Of a DNA stretch of 64,000 nt, positions 1 through 16,294 are shown piece after piece (position 1 is the stretch's first letter; every line of letters starts with the position of its first letter). The notes beneath the pieces were generated by a model. That model made no database searches. It was not told the origin of the DNA and saw nothing but the letters and a program-made list of their open reading frames with translations. The DNA comes from Fomitopsis serialis (Eukaryota; Basidiomycota; Agaricomycetes; Polyporales; Fomitopsidaceae): NCBI RefSeq assembly GCF_022376445.1, contig NW_025955045.1, forward strand, positions 62,001-126,000, read 5' to 3'. Made by a program: the position numbers and the translations under genes.

Positions 1-203
1 CCTGAATGTGAATTTCACTGTGTTATTGAGTATACTGCCCTAGTTGATGCAACAATTGTATCATGGAAGGCTATAAGGATTTGACCTCATTCATTCTGAA
101 TATCTTCTGAATATTCCGCTTTTTTCAAGTCTATACAAGCCCTCTTGACACAGTAACAGTCTGCACTGACACCGCTTACTAAGCGCCCATTGCCGAAGCG
201 GAC

Positions 204-237
204 TTGTATACAACTGCAGCCCTGCATTTCTCTGCAA
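204..237. repeat. Degenerate junction palindrome (type B)
   Basis: Imperfect inverted repeat built around tgcag..ctgca, flanked on one side by the unit-start motif and on the other by the unit-end motif. The same 34-nt sequence recurs inverted at 58977-59010, and a better preserved version lies at 62518-62551. It occupies the junction position held by the GC-rich palindrome at 1793-1835. Confidence 0.7.
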
Positions 238-832
238 CTCAGGTCACCCAAAAGGGATTTTGGAGCAATGTCATTGGTTGAACCACTGGCAAACCTTGCC
301 TTCTAAGGGAATCATTCAATCTCAGCTCCCCATGCCGAGTTTTTTGATGGCTTGCCCAATGTGGTCAGCAGCACTGTCTAGACTCTTACTAGAGCACATT
401 AAATGTGGAGAAATCTCGGAATATTGACTCTCATGCAATGCTCCTTGCACACAGGTATGGAGGTCCAAATTAGGTATCCCAGGGCTTGTTCACAGTGTAC
501 TGACCAATGCAAGTGATGCAGAGGCATATGTACAAATGTTGTTTTGCATTTACTGCCCTTACTGGAGAGTCCTACAGGCTGACAATCTTATGCAGGGGTC
601 TATGGCTACCAGATATGAAAAATGACCATATATGGTAGATCCCTTGCCCGTTTGGGATAGATCACCTTTACAGTGTTGCATAAATGGCCGGACAATGAGC
701 AGAATATTAGATAACACTATTGTCCCATTGTGGGTTGATGTGTGATGCTGAGTACTTGTGGATGAGATGAAAAGGGTTAGCAGAAACACAGAGTCTGGTG
801 CAATAGGCTCAGCCACATGCCATGTGAGGTTC

Positions 833-870
833 ACTCGTCCACAGGTCAAAGTTTTGACCTGTGGGCGAGT
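833..870. repeat. Near-perfect 38-nt palindrome (type D)
   Basis: Arms begin actcgtccacaggtcaaa and mirror each other with one mismatch. The copy at 58338-58375 is a perfect palindrome with no spacer. It lies inside an R unit rather than at a unit junction. Confidence 0.85.
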
Positions 871-1792
871 CATCTTGCAGTGTAGTCTCCCAGACTCCAC
901 TGAAATATGCTGTTTAAGGGAATTAGCCTCTGACTGGCCTTACTGTATTTGGCCAAAGGCTCTCAAGTCTATGTATCTGCTGTACTGTAGCCTTCACAAA
1001 TAAGACAAATCTCCAAAATATTCTCTCTGATAGGTATGATGTCATAGAGTCTGTAGCTGCTGTGACTTGCCCATCAACTTCAGTGGTTATGGCACAATTC
1101 ACAAAACTCAAAAACCCACATATGCCTCTGTACACATGAGTGCACTGCTTTTAACCTTCAAAGCGACTCTATCAAAGCCTGTAGACTGCCCATTGATTCT
1201 CTGACATCTGGGATCTGCTATATAGGGAAGCTGGCCTTCCAAAAATGGCAGTTTCCATTCAGCTGCTCAGTCTGGGCTCAGAAAATGCTGATAAAATCTG
1301 GGAATATTATGTACAATTGAATTAATCCATGATGCCTGCTGTATGTAAGAAATTGATTCTGTATAGCGTCCTCAGAGTCTATAACCAGCATGCCTTGCCT
1401 ATATATTCATAATCCAGAAAAGAGAACCTCTGTGGACAATTGCAAAGTGATTCCAAATATGAATAGGTTGTTGTCTCTGAAACACATTTGATATGACCTG
1501 TATAGACCATGCACATAGTCCACACAGCATGAGTGTGTCTGGAATGTGCACAGCACTGCTATGAGTGGGGAAATATTGTCATAACATGCCTGTGTTGACT
1601 TCCCACTACTGAATGACCATGTATTGAGGTTCTCTCTATTTTTAAGATGCTTAGGGATATTCCACAGATCTTCTAGAACATTATCCGATTTTCTGGGACT
1701 TTCTTGAGCCCCAAACAAGTCAGTTTTGCTGCAGAAACAGTGCACACTTACATCGCTTACTAAGCGCGCAAATAAGCGCCCGTTGCCGAAGC

Positions 1793-1835
1793 GGAGTCGT
1801 CGACAGGCCGGAATTCCCGGCCTGTCGACGACTCC
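1793..1835. repeat. GC-rich junction palindrome (type A), unoccupied copy
   Basis: A perfect 19-bp inverted repeat, ggagtcgtcgacaggccgg and its complement, surrounds a 5-nt centre (aattc). It stands at an R-unit junction. It is the unoccupied version of the site into which KDZ element 2 has inserted: the same arms are found split at 45466-45482 and 57407-57423. A third copy, intact, is at 28809-28850 beside KDZ element 1. Confidence 0.9.
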
Positions 1836-4800
1836 GGTCATTCAAAAGGGATTTTGGAACATTTTCATTGGCTGGGATGCTGACAAATATTCCCTTTTAA
1901 AGTAATCTTTCAATCTCAGCTCTTCATGCTGAGTTTTTTGATGGCTCTCAGCCACACTAACTCAGCTCTTACTAGAGCCCCATTAAATGCGCAAAAATAC
2001 TCAAATAAATACCCAAATATTCCTTCTCCATGGGATACTTCATGGATAATGATGGGTGTCCATATTAGGTATCTTTGAGAGTACTGACCATGAGAAGTGA
2101 TACTGAGGCATATGAGCAGATCTTGGTAAGCATGTGTACTAGAGAGCTCCACAGGTATGAGGGGAGTCTTTGAGGCAGACATGGAAACCTGCCATATATG
2201 GTTAGTCTCCTGCCCATTTAGGAAGTTGGCCATTGATGGCCTCTGCAGTACTGGATAAATAGCAGGAAATCAGAGAAAAATCCAGGAGTACTATACATTC
2301 ATATTGTGCTCACTATTGAGGCTCACATGTGGCAAAAAACCTATGATAGTGCAGAGTTTCCCATGCATGGCCTGATATAAGCCACTCTTTCAGTGAGTCT
2401 TCGTATATCTTGTAACCACCAGTATCACCTGGAATTGTCAGGAACTGGCAACTCCTAACAGGATCCTAAGCTGTTGTGTTTTGTTCAACAGTTCAACAGG
2501 CCCTGAACAGACAGGCTGCCAAACTCTGGAGTTGAGCTTGAATGCCAGCTAGTGCATAGCGTGGGTGTACCCATGGGTGTCTGAGGGCATACCCATACCC
2601 ATACCCACATGGGTTGCATACCCATGCCATGGGTATGGGTTTTGCATGGGTATCATGGGTACCCTTGGGTATGGGTACTATCATGGGTAGATCTATGTGC
2701 AGTTCATGGTACTCATAATTTTGCATGGTACGGGATGTGTTTGTCGGTATCATACTGGCCAGGTGAGTTTCACTGACTGCATGGTCAATCACAACATTGT
2801 TGGAGCTTCCACTTTTGCAAGCCAGGACACATTGCTTAGATGGGAGTCACTTACATGAGGGCAGTTACTGTACCTATATTTCCAACATATATGGATATTC
2901 AGGTGGGACAACCACAACATTTGGGGAATAGCAAGGCTGTATACACAAATAAGTCTTACACATCACAACACAAAATGTATAGTGATACCATGGGCAGAAC
3001 CCTCTAAAGCTCATCATATTGGATCACCCAGATGTAGTGGGATTACAATGGTCAACATTGAGCAGAACAAATGTATCTCAGGGTATACAAAAATTGAACT
3101 GAAACACAGACAAGATGTTGCATTGTGTCATGAATATGATAATGTCTGTCAGACTAGCCCCTGAGAAGAGGATCATATTGAAATTATTTGAATCTATTTC
3201 TTGATCATCATCACTGAATCCTGTCTTATGTCACAGGCTTCCACTAATATATGATAAGTGGGGCCAGGGGATGAATGTGACCAGCCCATTATGCAATTAC
3301 TTTCATTCAAGCCTAGTTAATACATTGCCAGGTGATAAGTGACACAATAAGGAGCATGATGTCTTATAAAAAGCATGATCATAGACCTACTGTATTCAAT
3401 GGCCTGCCACCTGCATGTAACTGTGGCCACTGGTCACTCTGCTGAAATCCTGGATTTAGAAAATTAACTAACAAGGCATCTATGCTAAATGTAGTGCTGG
3501 AACTGCAGGTCTAGGCTCACCTCAAGGGGTCCATGACCAGTATTCATACTGATTTTTCAAAATTCTAGAGTGGCCCTGTCACATGTACCTAGCAAGAATT
3601 AAGTATACAGTATTACTGGCTGTCCAGCATGGACAATTGCATGGTAAGATTCAGTATGATAATATTTTGTGCCAGTATAGTATCTCAGCTGCACTGGGCT
3701 ACCAAGCACATGGCACTGCATTTAATTGAGCATAATGGTACATACACTGTAATGCACTTGTTGTTGTCAATAGGACAACCTCAATAGTCTGTGTATCATT
3801 GGTTGGAGCATAACAATAAATGACAAATCTGTCTTCTGGTTACTTATAAGAAGACAGGATGTGGCATAGGCAGGTCTTGCACAAACTTGGTTCCAGTCAC
3901 TCAGGGTATTGCTTGGGTCAGGAGAGCTAGATAGGTAGATGAGATGGACAAGGAGAGAGTTAGGTTAGAAAGAACAGTGCATTGGTCTAACTACAATGTA
4001 TAGAGTACTGTAGTTGTTAGTTGTGGGTCAAGATAGATGGTTTGTGGAGCAAAAGTGTGTCTTCCATGAGCAAGTTGACACTCCTTATATTCCTGCAGGT
4101 TGGCCTTGCTGAATCATCCTCATAATCATAAGTTGAACATTATTGAATGTTTGAAAATGGACTCAAATATATAATGCAATTCTAGCAAGTACCAACTGTA
4201 TCTTGAAGGCTGACATTACGGAAAGGGAACACTTGTCAACTTTCCCATACTGCTATTGCAAAGTACTTTGAAGCAAGCTTCAGGATCACCATATAGCTGT
4301 TGAACTGTGAGAGAAACATAGCACAGACTATCTAATCAACAGTTGCCAAATTTTACCACAGAATTATTACCACAGAAGTCCATGGGTTGCATGGGTACAT
4401 GGGTCAGATTTTGGCTACCCATACCCATACCCATGCATACCCATACCCATGACCCACATGGGTTATCCATACCCATGCAATGCACTAATGCCAGCCACAA
4501 GCCCATCAGTGACATGTATTTGCTGTGCTGTGGCCTCCCAAAAATGTAAAGAAAAAACTGATTGGGTATATTCTCAGTCACATATAATGTGTCATAGAGT
4601 CTGTACATAGTATGCCTTCCCATACTTTCATATTAATATAGCACCATCCAACAAAGAACAATAAAAAGCACATGCCTCACACTCATTCTTTGACATTGTT
4701 TGTGTTTCCTGTGATGCTTACCAATTACCTATGAATTGTGTGAATACTATGTAGTAGCTGACCTGGAAAGTTTGAATTAGTTGTTGAGTCTGGGCTCAGA

Positions 4801-6226
4801 AAATGCAGACAAAACAAGGAAATGTTATGTATGATTCCCACCTTGTACTACTTGCTGTAACTAGTAATTGGCTTCTCAGCCCCTTATGTGGACCATGATC
4901 ACTCAACAATGAATACCTGCAGCACAAAGGTACCATTCAATGCTGGAAACACTCATAACATTGACTTTGCTTTGCATGTCCCTTGTATAATGGCATAGCC
5001 ATCACAAATATGGGTTCCAGAATCTGTTCACACTGTACTGATCCTAGAAGTGACACAGAGACACTGTACTGTGCACTTGCTACTCTTACTAGAGAACTGT
5101 ATACACTACCAGTGTCATGAGGTGAGAAACTAGACATGCAGACTTACCATACATCCCAGCCCTTCATAGTTGCTGCAGTGCTGGACAAATGGTGGAGAAT
5201 GAGATGACATCAACTCTATTCCCTCATATGATAATTGCTTGGAGCATATCTAACCTCTACCATCATATTATAGGCTGATGTGTTACCAGGTCCTATTGTT
5301 CAAGTTACGCAATGAGCCTTGGGTGATATAATTGGCAGGGAATGATTGTACCATGTATTGATGATGTCTATTTGTACAATGTCTACTGTCACTCAGACTG
5401 CCACTAGGCAACCAGCAACAGACCATACTTATAGTGGACTTCTAGGCAAATATCTGACTGTCCTTTTCTAGATCTCGAGTCAATAATAAGTGACTTTGGA
5501 TCACTCTCATTGGCAGCAACATTTCCCTTCACATGTTAGCATAAAATGTCAGCTACTCATGCTGGATTCTTTGATGGTATATGGAAAGTCACACAATAAC
5601 ACCATAGACCCAGGAGTGAACATGTGTGCCATTTTAACAGTGTTGTATATATCATGGGAGGGTCCAAGAAGCAGGTATTATTACACATGGTGCATTGTGG
5701 TAATATCTGGTGGAGTACCTGCCATTCCAAATAAACAGTAGAGAATCTGTATATATTGAGAGGGTGGTTGAACAAGAGCAATATGGTGGTGAATTGTGCA
5801 TGCATACAAAAGAAGTAAGTGTCAGCCAGCAGATGAAACCAAAAGTTATCTCACAAAGGTTGAAAACCTTTGTGTTCATGAGAATTATGACTGGATACCA
5901 TGACCATTGAGTAGGCATTACTGGAATACTGAGCAAAGGCAATAATGATTCCGTGTGCAAGTCTCAGTGTAAGTATGTGCTCTTCACAGACAGTTTCCTA
6001 TGAATATAGCAATGACACACAACACATGGTGGCTTACTTGCTCAATTGTAATATTGCTCATGATGGAGCACTGAAATCAACAATGTAGATAAACAGGATG
6101 CATAGAATATTTGGGCTGCCAGGCAGCAACTAGACAGTGAAAATGGGAAATACTGAATTCTTCACACCTCAATGTGTCTAAATAAATGGGATTGTACTGC
6201 CAGCCATGGCCCTCTCCCCAGCAAGT
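1836..6226 (-). repeat. R-family repeat unit, reverse orientation, interrupted by a hAT-like element
   Basis: Non-coding AT-rich unit matching 43017-45470 in inverted orientation over nearly its whole length. It also matches 27.3-28.8 kb. The inserted hAT-like element (2550-4487) is absent from those copies. Paired ORFs of about 100 residues in the inverted copies (5652-5960 with 43281-43589; 1916-2233 with 45011-45385) differ mainly by amino-acid-changing substitutions, so they look like chance ORFs. At about 6226 the similarity stops abruptly, where the gag-like ORF begins. Confidence 0.75.
2550..4487. mobile_element. Non-autonomous hAT-like DNA element
   Basis: The element starts tagtgcat and ends atgcacta. 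It is flanked by perfect 8-bp direct repeats atgccagc at 2542-2549 and 4488-4495. The uninterrupted target is visible in the sister R copy near 44758-44785. An 8-bp duplication with TAGTG-type ends fits the hAT superfamily. Both subterminal regions (about 2570-2730 and 4378-4480) are packed with cccatacccatgggtatggg-like palindromic motifs, the kind of clustered short repeat that hAT transposases bind. There is no transposase ORF; the interior is AT-rich and unremarkable. Confidence 0.9.
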
Positions 6227-8183
6227 TAGGTTGGTAGACGTAGTAATGGTCGCCATTCGGTCCTTTAAAGGACTGAGGAATGTTGTTTGCTTGAGGTAGG
6301 TGGGGAGGGGGATCCCTGAAATCTTGATAGTGGTCGGCATTCGCGGATGCTGGAGGTATAACTCGTGGTGGTTGGGCCATGGAATACGGTGCTCCCGTTG
6401 GATACACCGCGACGTGCACCGCTTGCGTGGCGGATGAATTGGGTAGAGCACGTGAATGCCCGCGCGGGTGGGGACCGGAGGATCGTCGTTCTTCCTTAGT
6501 GATAGGGATCGCGGATTGTTGGGTCGGAAAGGCGAAGGACGAGCTCAGATCGGGGCGCCCGGCTTGGCTGACAGATGGTGGTTCCTTAAATTGGACTCGC
6601 CGGGTCGTCTCGCTTTGAGGCTGTAGTTCGAAATCAGGATTCCCGTAGCTCGACCTTTGCGTGTAACGAGGGCGAGTGTCGACCGTAGGAGGAGGTAATC
6701 GAACTCGTCTGATCTTTTTGGAAGAAACAGACGGCTCGGCGGGGGACAGGGAAACTCCGTGTGTCAATTCCTGTTTGACTCGGTCCGGCGAAGCGAGAGA
6801 GGGAGCTCCCGTGGCATCGTAGTCCTGAGTCATGGAAGCGTTGAGGATTACTGAGCTGGTGAGGAGCAAGCTGGGAGGGATCTTGAACTGTAGCTCCGGG
6901 GGGACTTGCGCGAGGGAGGCGGGATCTTCGACCTCCCGTGAGTCACTTAAGCGGCGCTGCACCACAGCTTGGTAATCCGGAGTGAGGTTATGGAAAATGT
7001 CCGGTTGCTTCAGCCACTTGTCGACCATGGCTCTCTTCGTGGCGGAGGTCGCTAGGTCATAGCTGAAGTCGGAAGCGGTAGATTGAATGGACTTAGGATA
7101 CGTGTAGCCGCCGTGTAATGCGAGACGTTGATGGATGAGCGTCGATGCTTTAGCCACTCGGTACTGGACGGTGCGGTAGGCGTCCGAAACCATTCCTTTA
7201 GAGGACGCTCCCGATAGAGTCTTCGTGAGGGACTCGGCGTGGTCAACCTTCCAGAATCGGTTCTCGCATTCCAAACGAAGCATCGCCGCCACCAAGGTTT
7301 CCATTCCTTCGGTGACGTATTCAATGCGGTCGCGTTGCTTCCCAGCGAGATAGAACCGACCATCCTTTTCGTCCAGGTTCTTCGAGTCAATGATATCGTC
7401 CGGATCTACGTCCTCGCAGACTAGGGTGTTGCATTCGTCGAAGAGCAGGCGATATCGACCTTGCGGGTCCGGAGTGTTGAGTTCGAGGTACACTCGCTGA
7501 GCTTCATCCGGCCTGCGGAGATGAGCTTTGAATTTACCGTCCTTATCGAGGAGGTCACGCAGATGAACTTTGTCGACAGCGCTCTTCGCGGCTTGTCGGA
7601 TCTCCGACGAGGAGGAGTTGGTCGAAGCCACGCTCTCCGATCGGGTCGCGGAGGGACGTCCGGGCGTAGAGGAAGCTTGCGGGCCTAACCCGTCAAGAAA
7701 GGAGGGCGGGGGACGTCCAGGCACAGGCATTTGTACGTCCGACGGCTTGGGGGATGGAACCGCCTTGCGAAAGGTCCAAACGTCTGGTAGTACCGTGTTG
7801 GAGCTACCATCCTTACGGGGCGAAATAGGAGGGACCGCGTAGGACGTTACGGTGGATCTGTCGACCTCTGTTCCTTTGGGTAGGTTGCCTGTAGAAGACC
7901 TTGGGATAGTAGTCGGATTCGTCCCACCCGGCTGCGTGGACGGAAAGCGGCTAAAATCGCTAGTCCATCCAGCGGCAGGCGAGCGTGACGATGGAGCGGG
8001 TGGGCCGCCCGAGTGCAACACGGTAGTAGGAGCTCCGTAGAACCTGAGGGAGCCTCCAGGGTTGGGAGCGGAGACAGGAGTAAAGGGAGTAGTCGAGCCG
8101 GACGGAACGACCGAAGCTGGCCGGAGAGGCCGCTTAGCATCGCCGACGAAGGAGGTTCCGGCGGCGGGCGTCCGGGTCGACAT
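6162..8183 (-). CDS. Gag-like ORF of a retroelement, C-terminus replaced by host repeat
   Basis: A 673-residue ORF starting MSTRTPAAGTSF. The first 190 residues or so are Pro/Ser/Thr-rich and look disordered. A compact, probably helical region follows at about residues 200-440 (KVHLRDLLDKDGKFKAHL through DKWLKQPDIFHNLTPDYQ). The rest is a disordered basic and proline-rich tail. Length and composition resemble fungal LTR-retrotransposon Gag proteins, but I see no CCHC knuckle, protease or recognised motif, so this is inference from layout. The last 20 or so residues are encoded by R-family repeat DNA beyond about 6226, so the natural C-terminus is missing. No pol follows. The base composition is clearly GC-richer than the adjacent repeats. 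Confidence 0.5.
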   Translation of the reverse strand: MSTRTPAAGTSFVGDAKRPLRPASVVPSGSTTPFTPVSAPNPGGSLRFYGAPTTVLHSGGPPAPSSRSPAAGWTSDFSRFPSTQPGGTNPTTIPRSSTGNLPKGTEVDRSTVTSYAVPPISPRKDGSSNTVLPDVWTFRKAVPSPKPSDVQMPVPGRPPPSFLDGLGPQASSTPGRPSATRSESVASTNSSSSEIRQAAKSAVDKVHLRDLLDKDGKFKAHLRRPDEAQRVYLELNTPDPQGRYRLLFDECNTLVCEDVDPDDIIDSKNLDEKDGRFYLAGKQRDRIEYVTEGMETLVAAMLRLECENRFWKVDHAESLTKTLSGASSKGMVSDAYRTVQYRVAKASTLIHQRLALHGGYTYPKSIQSTASDFSYDLATSATKRAMVDKWLKQPDIFHNLTPDYQAVVQRRLSDSREVEDPASLAQVPPELQFKIPPSLLLTSSVILNASMTQDYDATGAPSLASPDRVKQELTHGVSLSPAEPSVSSKKIRRVRLPPPTVDTRPRYTQRSSYGNPDFELQPQSETTRRVQFKEPPSVSQAGRPDLSSSFAFPTQQSAIPITKEERRSSGPHPRGHSRALPNSSATQAVHVAVYPTGAPYSMAQPPRVIPPASANADHYQDFRDPPPHLPQANNIPQSFKGPNGDHYYVYQPNLLGRGPWLAVQSHLFRHIEV

Positions 8184-8768
8184 GATGAAGGGAAGGGAAA
8201 GATGAGTTCACGTACTAGTGGACCGGCTCCCTGAGTGTCCACCAATGTGAGAGTTAGCCGTTTGCGCTCTCGCTGAAAGGGACCGGGCTAGGCCGTGAAC
8301 TCGAGTGTGGTGGTCAGAGGGCTGCCACGGGCTTGAAGTTGTGAGGGTCGTGAAGGTCGTAGCAGGGCGAGGAGCCCGCTGTAGGCGTAGGCAGGGCGAG
8401 GAGCCCGCGTCTAAGTCGTCGCGCGAGGAACGCGCTGGCCGTCGGCGAGGAGCTCGGCCACGGAGTCGACGAGGAGACGATTCCGAGAGACAGCGCAGCG
8501 AGGAGCTCGTGTCGAGGACGAAGGGCGAGAAGCCCGACGTTTGGAGAGACTGATCCTAAGTCGTACGGCGCGGCTGAATCGCACTCGGACGAGGTAGTAG
8601 GATGCAAGATGTCTGGCGTCTATTTCGTATAGCGCGCGTCTTTGGCAGAGGCGCGCACCTAGTTGTACACGTGACACAAAAGGTAATGCTACTATATGGG
8701 ACGAGGGAGGAATAGATGAGGGTCGCGGTTATTGTACAATGAAGAATAGATGTGTAAATAGGCGGACT
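8184..8768 (-). other. Upstream region of the gag-like ORF, LTR or leader-like
   Basis: GC-rich non-coding stretch 5' of the gag-like ORF (reading minus). It contains repeated short words such as gcgaggagcccgc at about 8367-8540. It may be leader or LTR sequence. No second copy is present in the window, so LTR boundaries cannot be set. It abuts the truncated copia element at about 8768. Confidence 0.4.
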
Positions 8769-8869
8769 TCACTCTGTCCGCCGCGTCCGTAACAACCTCG
8801 TCCTGCGTCGAGGAGGAAGTATGTGAACGCATCTACATCGACCTAACCGGTCGAGCACATGAACCATCG

Positions 8870-11480
8870 ATGGGTGGAGCGTATCACGGGATGACCCTAC
8901 ACGATGGCAAGTCGTCATTCGAAGTATGTGACACGCTGAAAACCAAGGAAGCGTCGGAGACCCTCGAGTCATTCAGCGGGTTCAAAGCAATGGCAGAACT
9001 GCACACGGGGAAGAAGATTTGTTGCATACGCACCGACAATGGCCACGAATTCGACAACACCCTTTGGGAAGCCTTCACGCGTAAGCACGGGATCATACAC
9101 GAGATGACGACGCCGTATACGCCGCAGCAGGACGGAGTGGCAGAACGCGGCCACCGCACCTTGGGCGACCACACTAGGTCGATGCTGTTCGACGCCGGTC
9201 TCCCCGTGAGCCTATGGGCAGAGGCGTACAGAACTGCGATGTACCTGAAGAACCTGACGGCGTCGGCAAGGCAAGACGGGCGAACTCCCTACGAGTTGTG
9301 GTTCGGAAAGGTGCCGGATGTTGCGCATCTACGAGCGTTCAGCTCTATAGCTTGGGCGAAGGTGCCCGACGAAACTTGCACGAAACTCGATCCGAAGTCT
9401 ATACGATGCATCTTAGTGGGCTATACCGAGAACGCTAACTACCGTCTGTGGGATCCAGCAACCAACCGCGTAATCCGAAGCCAAGACGTCATATTCGAGG
9501 AGGGTCCGGGGCATCGGACACTGACCCAGGAGGCCCAAGATGTCTCCGTGGTGGTGTCCGCTGGCACACAAGTCACCGAGCCGACGGACGAGGCGTTGGC
9601 ACCCAAAGTCGTGGAGCCCGAGCCAATGGACAATGTCAACACCGCGCCTGTCTTGGAACTGCGCGAGCCTATCGCTCCTCGTCGATCAGCGAGAGCGCCT
9701 GTACCGAGTGTGAAACTCCGTGAGTCGCACGAGTTGGATGCGCGCGAGGCAGAAGCACGAGAGAAGGGCGAGCCATGGGCAGCTGACGGACTGGGGGAGT
9801 CTGGTCGCAACCTGAGCCCGGAAGGCGCATATCTGGCGATGTTCATGGAGGCGGTCCCAGCTGGTCATGACGACGGAGTGAAGTGGTACCGCGGGGGTAA
9901 AACACCGGAGACCTACAAGGAGGCGGCGCGAGAACCGGAGGTATGGACGCCGTCGATGGACAGCGAAATCAACGGCTTATCAAAGATCAATGCTTGGGAA
10001 CTCGTACCTCGCACGCCCGACATGAACGTCATTGGGAATAAATGGGTATACGCACGGAAATTCGACGGAGACGAGGGAGCCGACGGAAGGTGGAAACTGA
10101 AGGCGAGGCTGGTGGCGAAGGGTTTCAGCAGATACCCGGAGTCGACTACTTCGAGACTCATGCATCAGTTGTACATTTCGAATCCCTGCGTCTGGTTTGT
10201 GCGACGGCGGTCGTACGCGATATGGAAATGGCCCAAGACGACGTCGAGAAGGCCTACCTTAACGCGTCCCCGGAGGAAACTATCTACATGGAGCAACCGG
10301 CCGGATACGTCTCCAAAGAATTCCCGACGCACGTCTGCAGGATGGTGCGCGGACTGTATGGATGCATGCAAGCGGGGAATGACTGGTGGAAGCATCTGGA
10401 TGAGACGTACCAGGACCTTGGGTTCTCGCAATCGCGGTCAGACGAATGCGTGCGGGCGAGGTTCGATGAGGACGGATTGGCAATCACCGCGACATACACG
10501 GACAACATCGGGGAGGCAGCGGACTCGGTCGAGGGGCTGGTGACCGTGCGATCCGAACTCGCTGTGCAGTACCGGCTCAGCGGGGGAGGTGAGTTCAAGT
10601 ACATGCTCGGCATTTTGATCGAGCGAGACCGGGCACAGAAGACGATGCGGATGTCCCAGCGCACCTACGCCGAACGCGTGCTGGATAGGTTCGGGATGAA
10701 GGACTCTAACCCGGTCCGCACACCACTCGAGCCAGGCTGCAAATTATCAAAAGAGGCTGAGCCGGCGACCGCTGAACAGCGCGAGGAGATGGAGAAGATC
10801 CCCTACCGTGAGGCTCTGGGCGCAATCATGTACCTCGCCGTTGCGATTCACCCCGACCTCGCATACCCTGTACAGCTGCTAAGTCGGTTCATGGCAAACC
10901 CGAGTTACGAGCACTGGCGTGCGCTCAAACGTGTGCTTCGCTACGTCAAAGGCACCCTCGACTACGGGCTGACTTACGACGGCAACCACTCGGCAGGTCT
11001 TCAGCCCACGGTGTACACGGACGCGTCGCAGGGCGATTGCGTTGACACGGGGCGGTCCACGCACGGTTACGTGGTAATGATGGCAGGCGGACCCGTCTCG
11101 TGGAGCTCACGTAGGCAAGCAGTCGTGACCTTGTCGACGACCGAGGCCGAATACATCGCGGCGGTACATGCGGGGCAGACAGGCGTGTGGATCGCGAACT
11201 TCATGGACGAGATCTATGTGCCGATCGCGCGTCCAGTGGTGATTCGGATGGATAGTGCTGGGGAGAGAGCTTAGCGATGCGCTCGACGAACTTCTCGCGA
11301 GTGCGTCACTTGCACATCCGGTACCACTGGTTGCGAGAGGCAATACGTGGTAAGCAATTGAAGATCATTCATATTCCGGGCTCAGAGAACCCTGCGGACA
11401 TTTTTACGAAGGCCCTTACTTTACCTACGCTACTTAAACACCTACTTTACATGCGCGTCGCAGTCCCGGGGGAGTGTTGA
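8870..11480 (+). pseudogene. Copia pol pseudogene (integrase, RT, RNase H)
   Basis: Reading frame 1 (8870 to about 10140) encodes an integrase core with YIDLTG just upstream, RTDNGHEF, and the catalytic-Glu motif DGVAERG, then the usual copia linker and the start of the RT. The frame is then lost, and RT continues in another frame from about 10140 (ETHASVVHFESLRLV, DVEKAYLNA, RGLYG) through RNase H (YTDASQGD, LSTTEAEYIA). Frame 3 from 11277 carries the end (HIPGSENPADIFTKAL). At about 10495 the RT active site reads YTDN instead of YxDD, so the second metal-binding Asp is Asn. Two frameshifts and the lost Asp show that the copy is dead. Confidence 0.93.
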
Positions 11481-11730
11481 GGTGGGACCGAGACGCGGGC
11501 GCTTGTGATGACACAGACACGTGACGAACGAACGGACTCAACGGACGCGCGTAGAGTAGAGCTACCTCAGTCGAGTACCACGAGGACACGACTGAGGTAA
11601 GCTTGTTTGTAGTTTTATTCTCGGATGCTGGGCACTGATACTGTATTCCTAGACTCTGTAACCTTAACAGGTAGTGTAGCAATCCAGTCGAGTACCACGA
11701 GGACGCAACTGAGACTCTGTAACCTTAACA
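11475..11730 (+). repeat. Copia 3' LTR with an internal duplication
   Basis: The LTR begins tgttgagg right after the polypurine tract and ends ccttaaca, forming short inverted ends. The tail is duplicated: a block containing cagtcgagtaccacgaggac and gactctgtaaccttaaca occurs at about 11567-11669 and again at 11685-11730. The original end could therefore be 11669 or 11730. Confidence 0.7.
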
Positions 11731-15973
<4,243 letters not shown>

Positions 15974-16294
15974 GGACTGATGGTAGGGTCGAATTCGGGC
16001 TTTGGGACTTGGGTGCTTTGATGAGCGTATGTTGGACGGTCCGTACTCGCGAATCGGTCGGTTTTGGTCGGGTATCGAGGATAAACTGTGTGTAGCAAGT
16101 ATGACATACATGCCAGTGCGTTGTATTCTACAAATCAGAATGTGATGGTGGCTAGCGCAGGGTCGAAAGCCTTCTAGGGCCTGTCTTCTTTGCGTCTGAA
16201 GCTCTGTAGCTTCAAGCATTCTATCATAGATACGGTGTAATGCTAGTATAACTCTAGTGTAGCGTTCTCTTCGAGCCACATACGGCATATATAT
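15974..16294. other. Intergenic region between convergent genes
   Basis: About 320 bp separating the 3' ends of the halogenase (+) and PDAT (-) genes. It holds the two 3' UTRs; nothing else is recognisable. Confidence 0.7.

Larger units (their letters stand above)
1..1792 (-). repeat. R-family repeat DNA, reverse orientation, no gene
   Basis: AT-rich sequence with no convincing coding region. It is the inverted counterpart of 57424-59200: the two carry the same series of motifs in reverse order, including the shared 38-nt palindrome seen at 833-870 and 58338-58375. A unit junction lies at about 204-237, where the unit-start motif (gcttcggcaacgggcgctta on the other strand) meets a degenerate palindrome. 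Short ORFs here are not conserved as proteins beyond general DNA similarity. Confidence 0.75.
8770..11730 (+). mobile_element. Ty1/copia LTR retrotransposon remnant, 5'-truncated
   Basis: The remnant contains the integrase, reverse transcriptase and RNase H parts of a copia pol, then a purine-rich tract (gggggag) and a 3' LTR. Gag, protease and the 5' LTR are missing; sequence begins within the integrase next to the opposite-strand gag-like element. The order integrase then RT is diagnostic of Ty1/copia rather than Ty3. Confidence 0.9.

Noticed and set aside
5652..5960. 102-residue ORF (minus) with a near-identical partner at 43281-43589 (plus)
   Set aside because: The two lie in inverted copies of a non-coding repeat. 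Differences between them mostly change amino acids, and no family resemblance or start context is seen.
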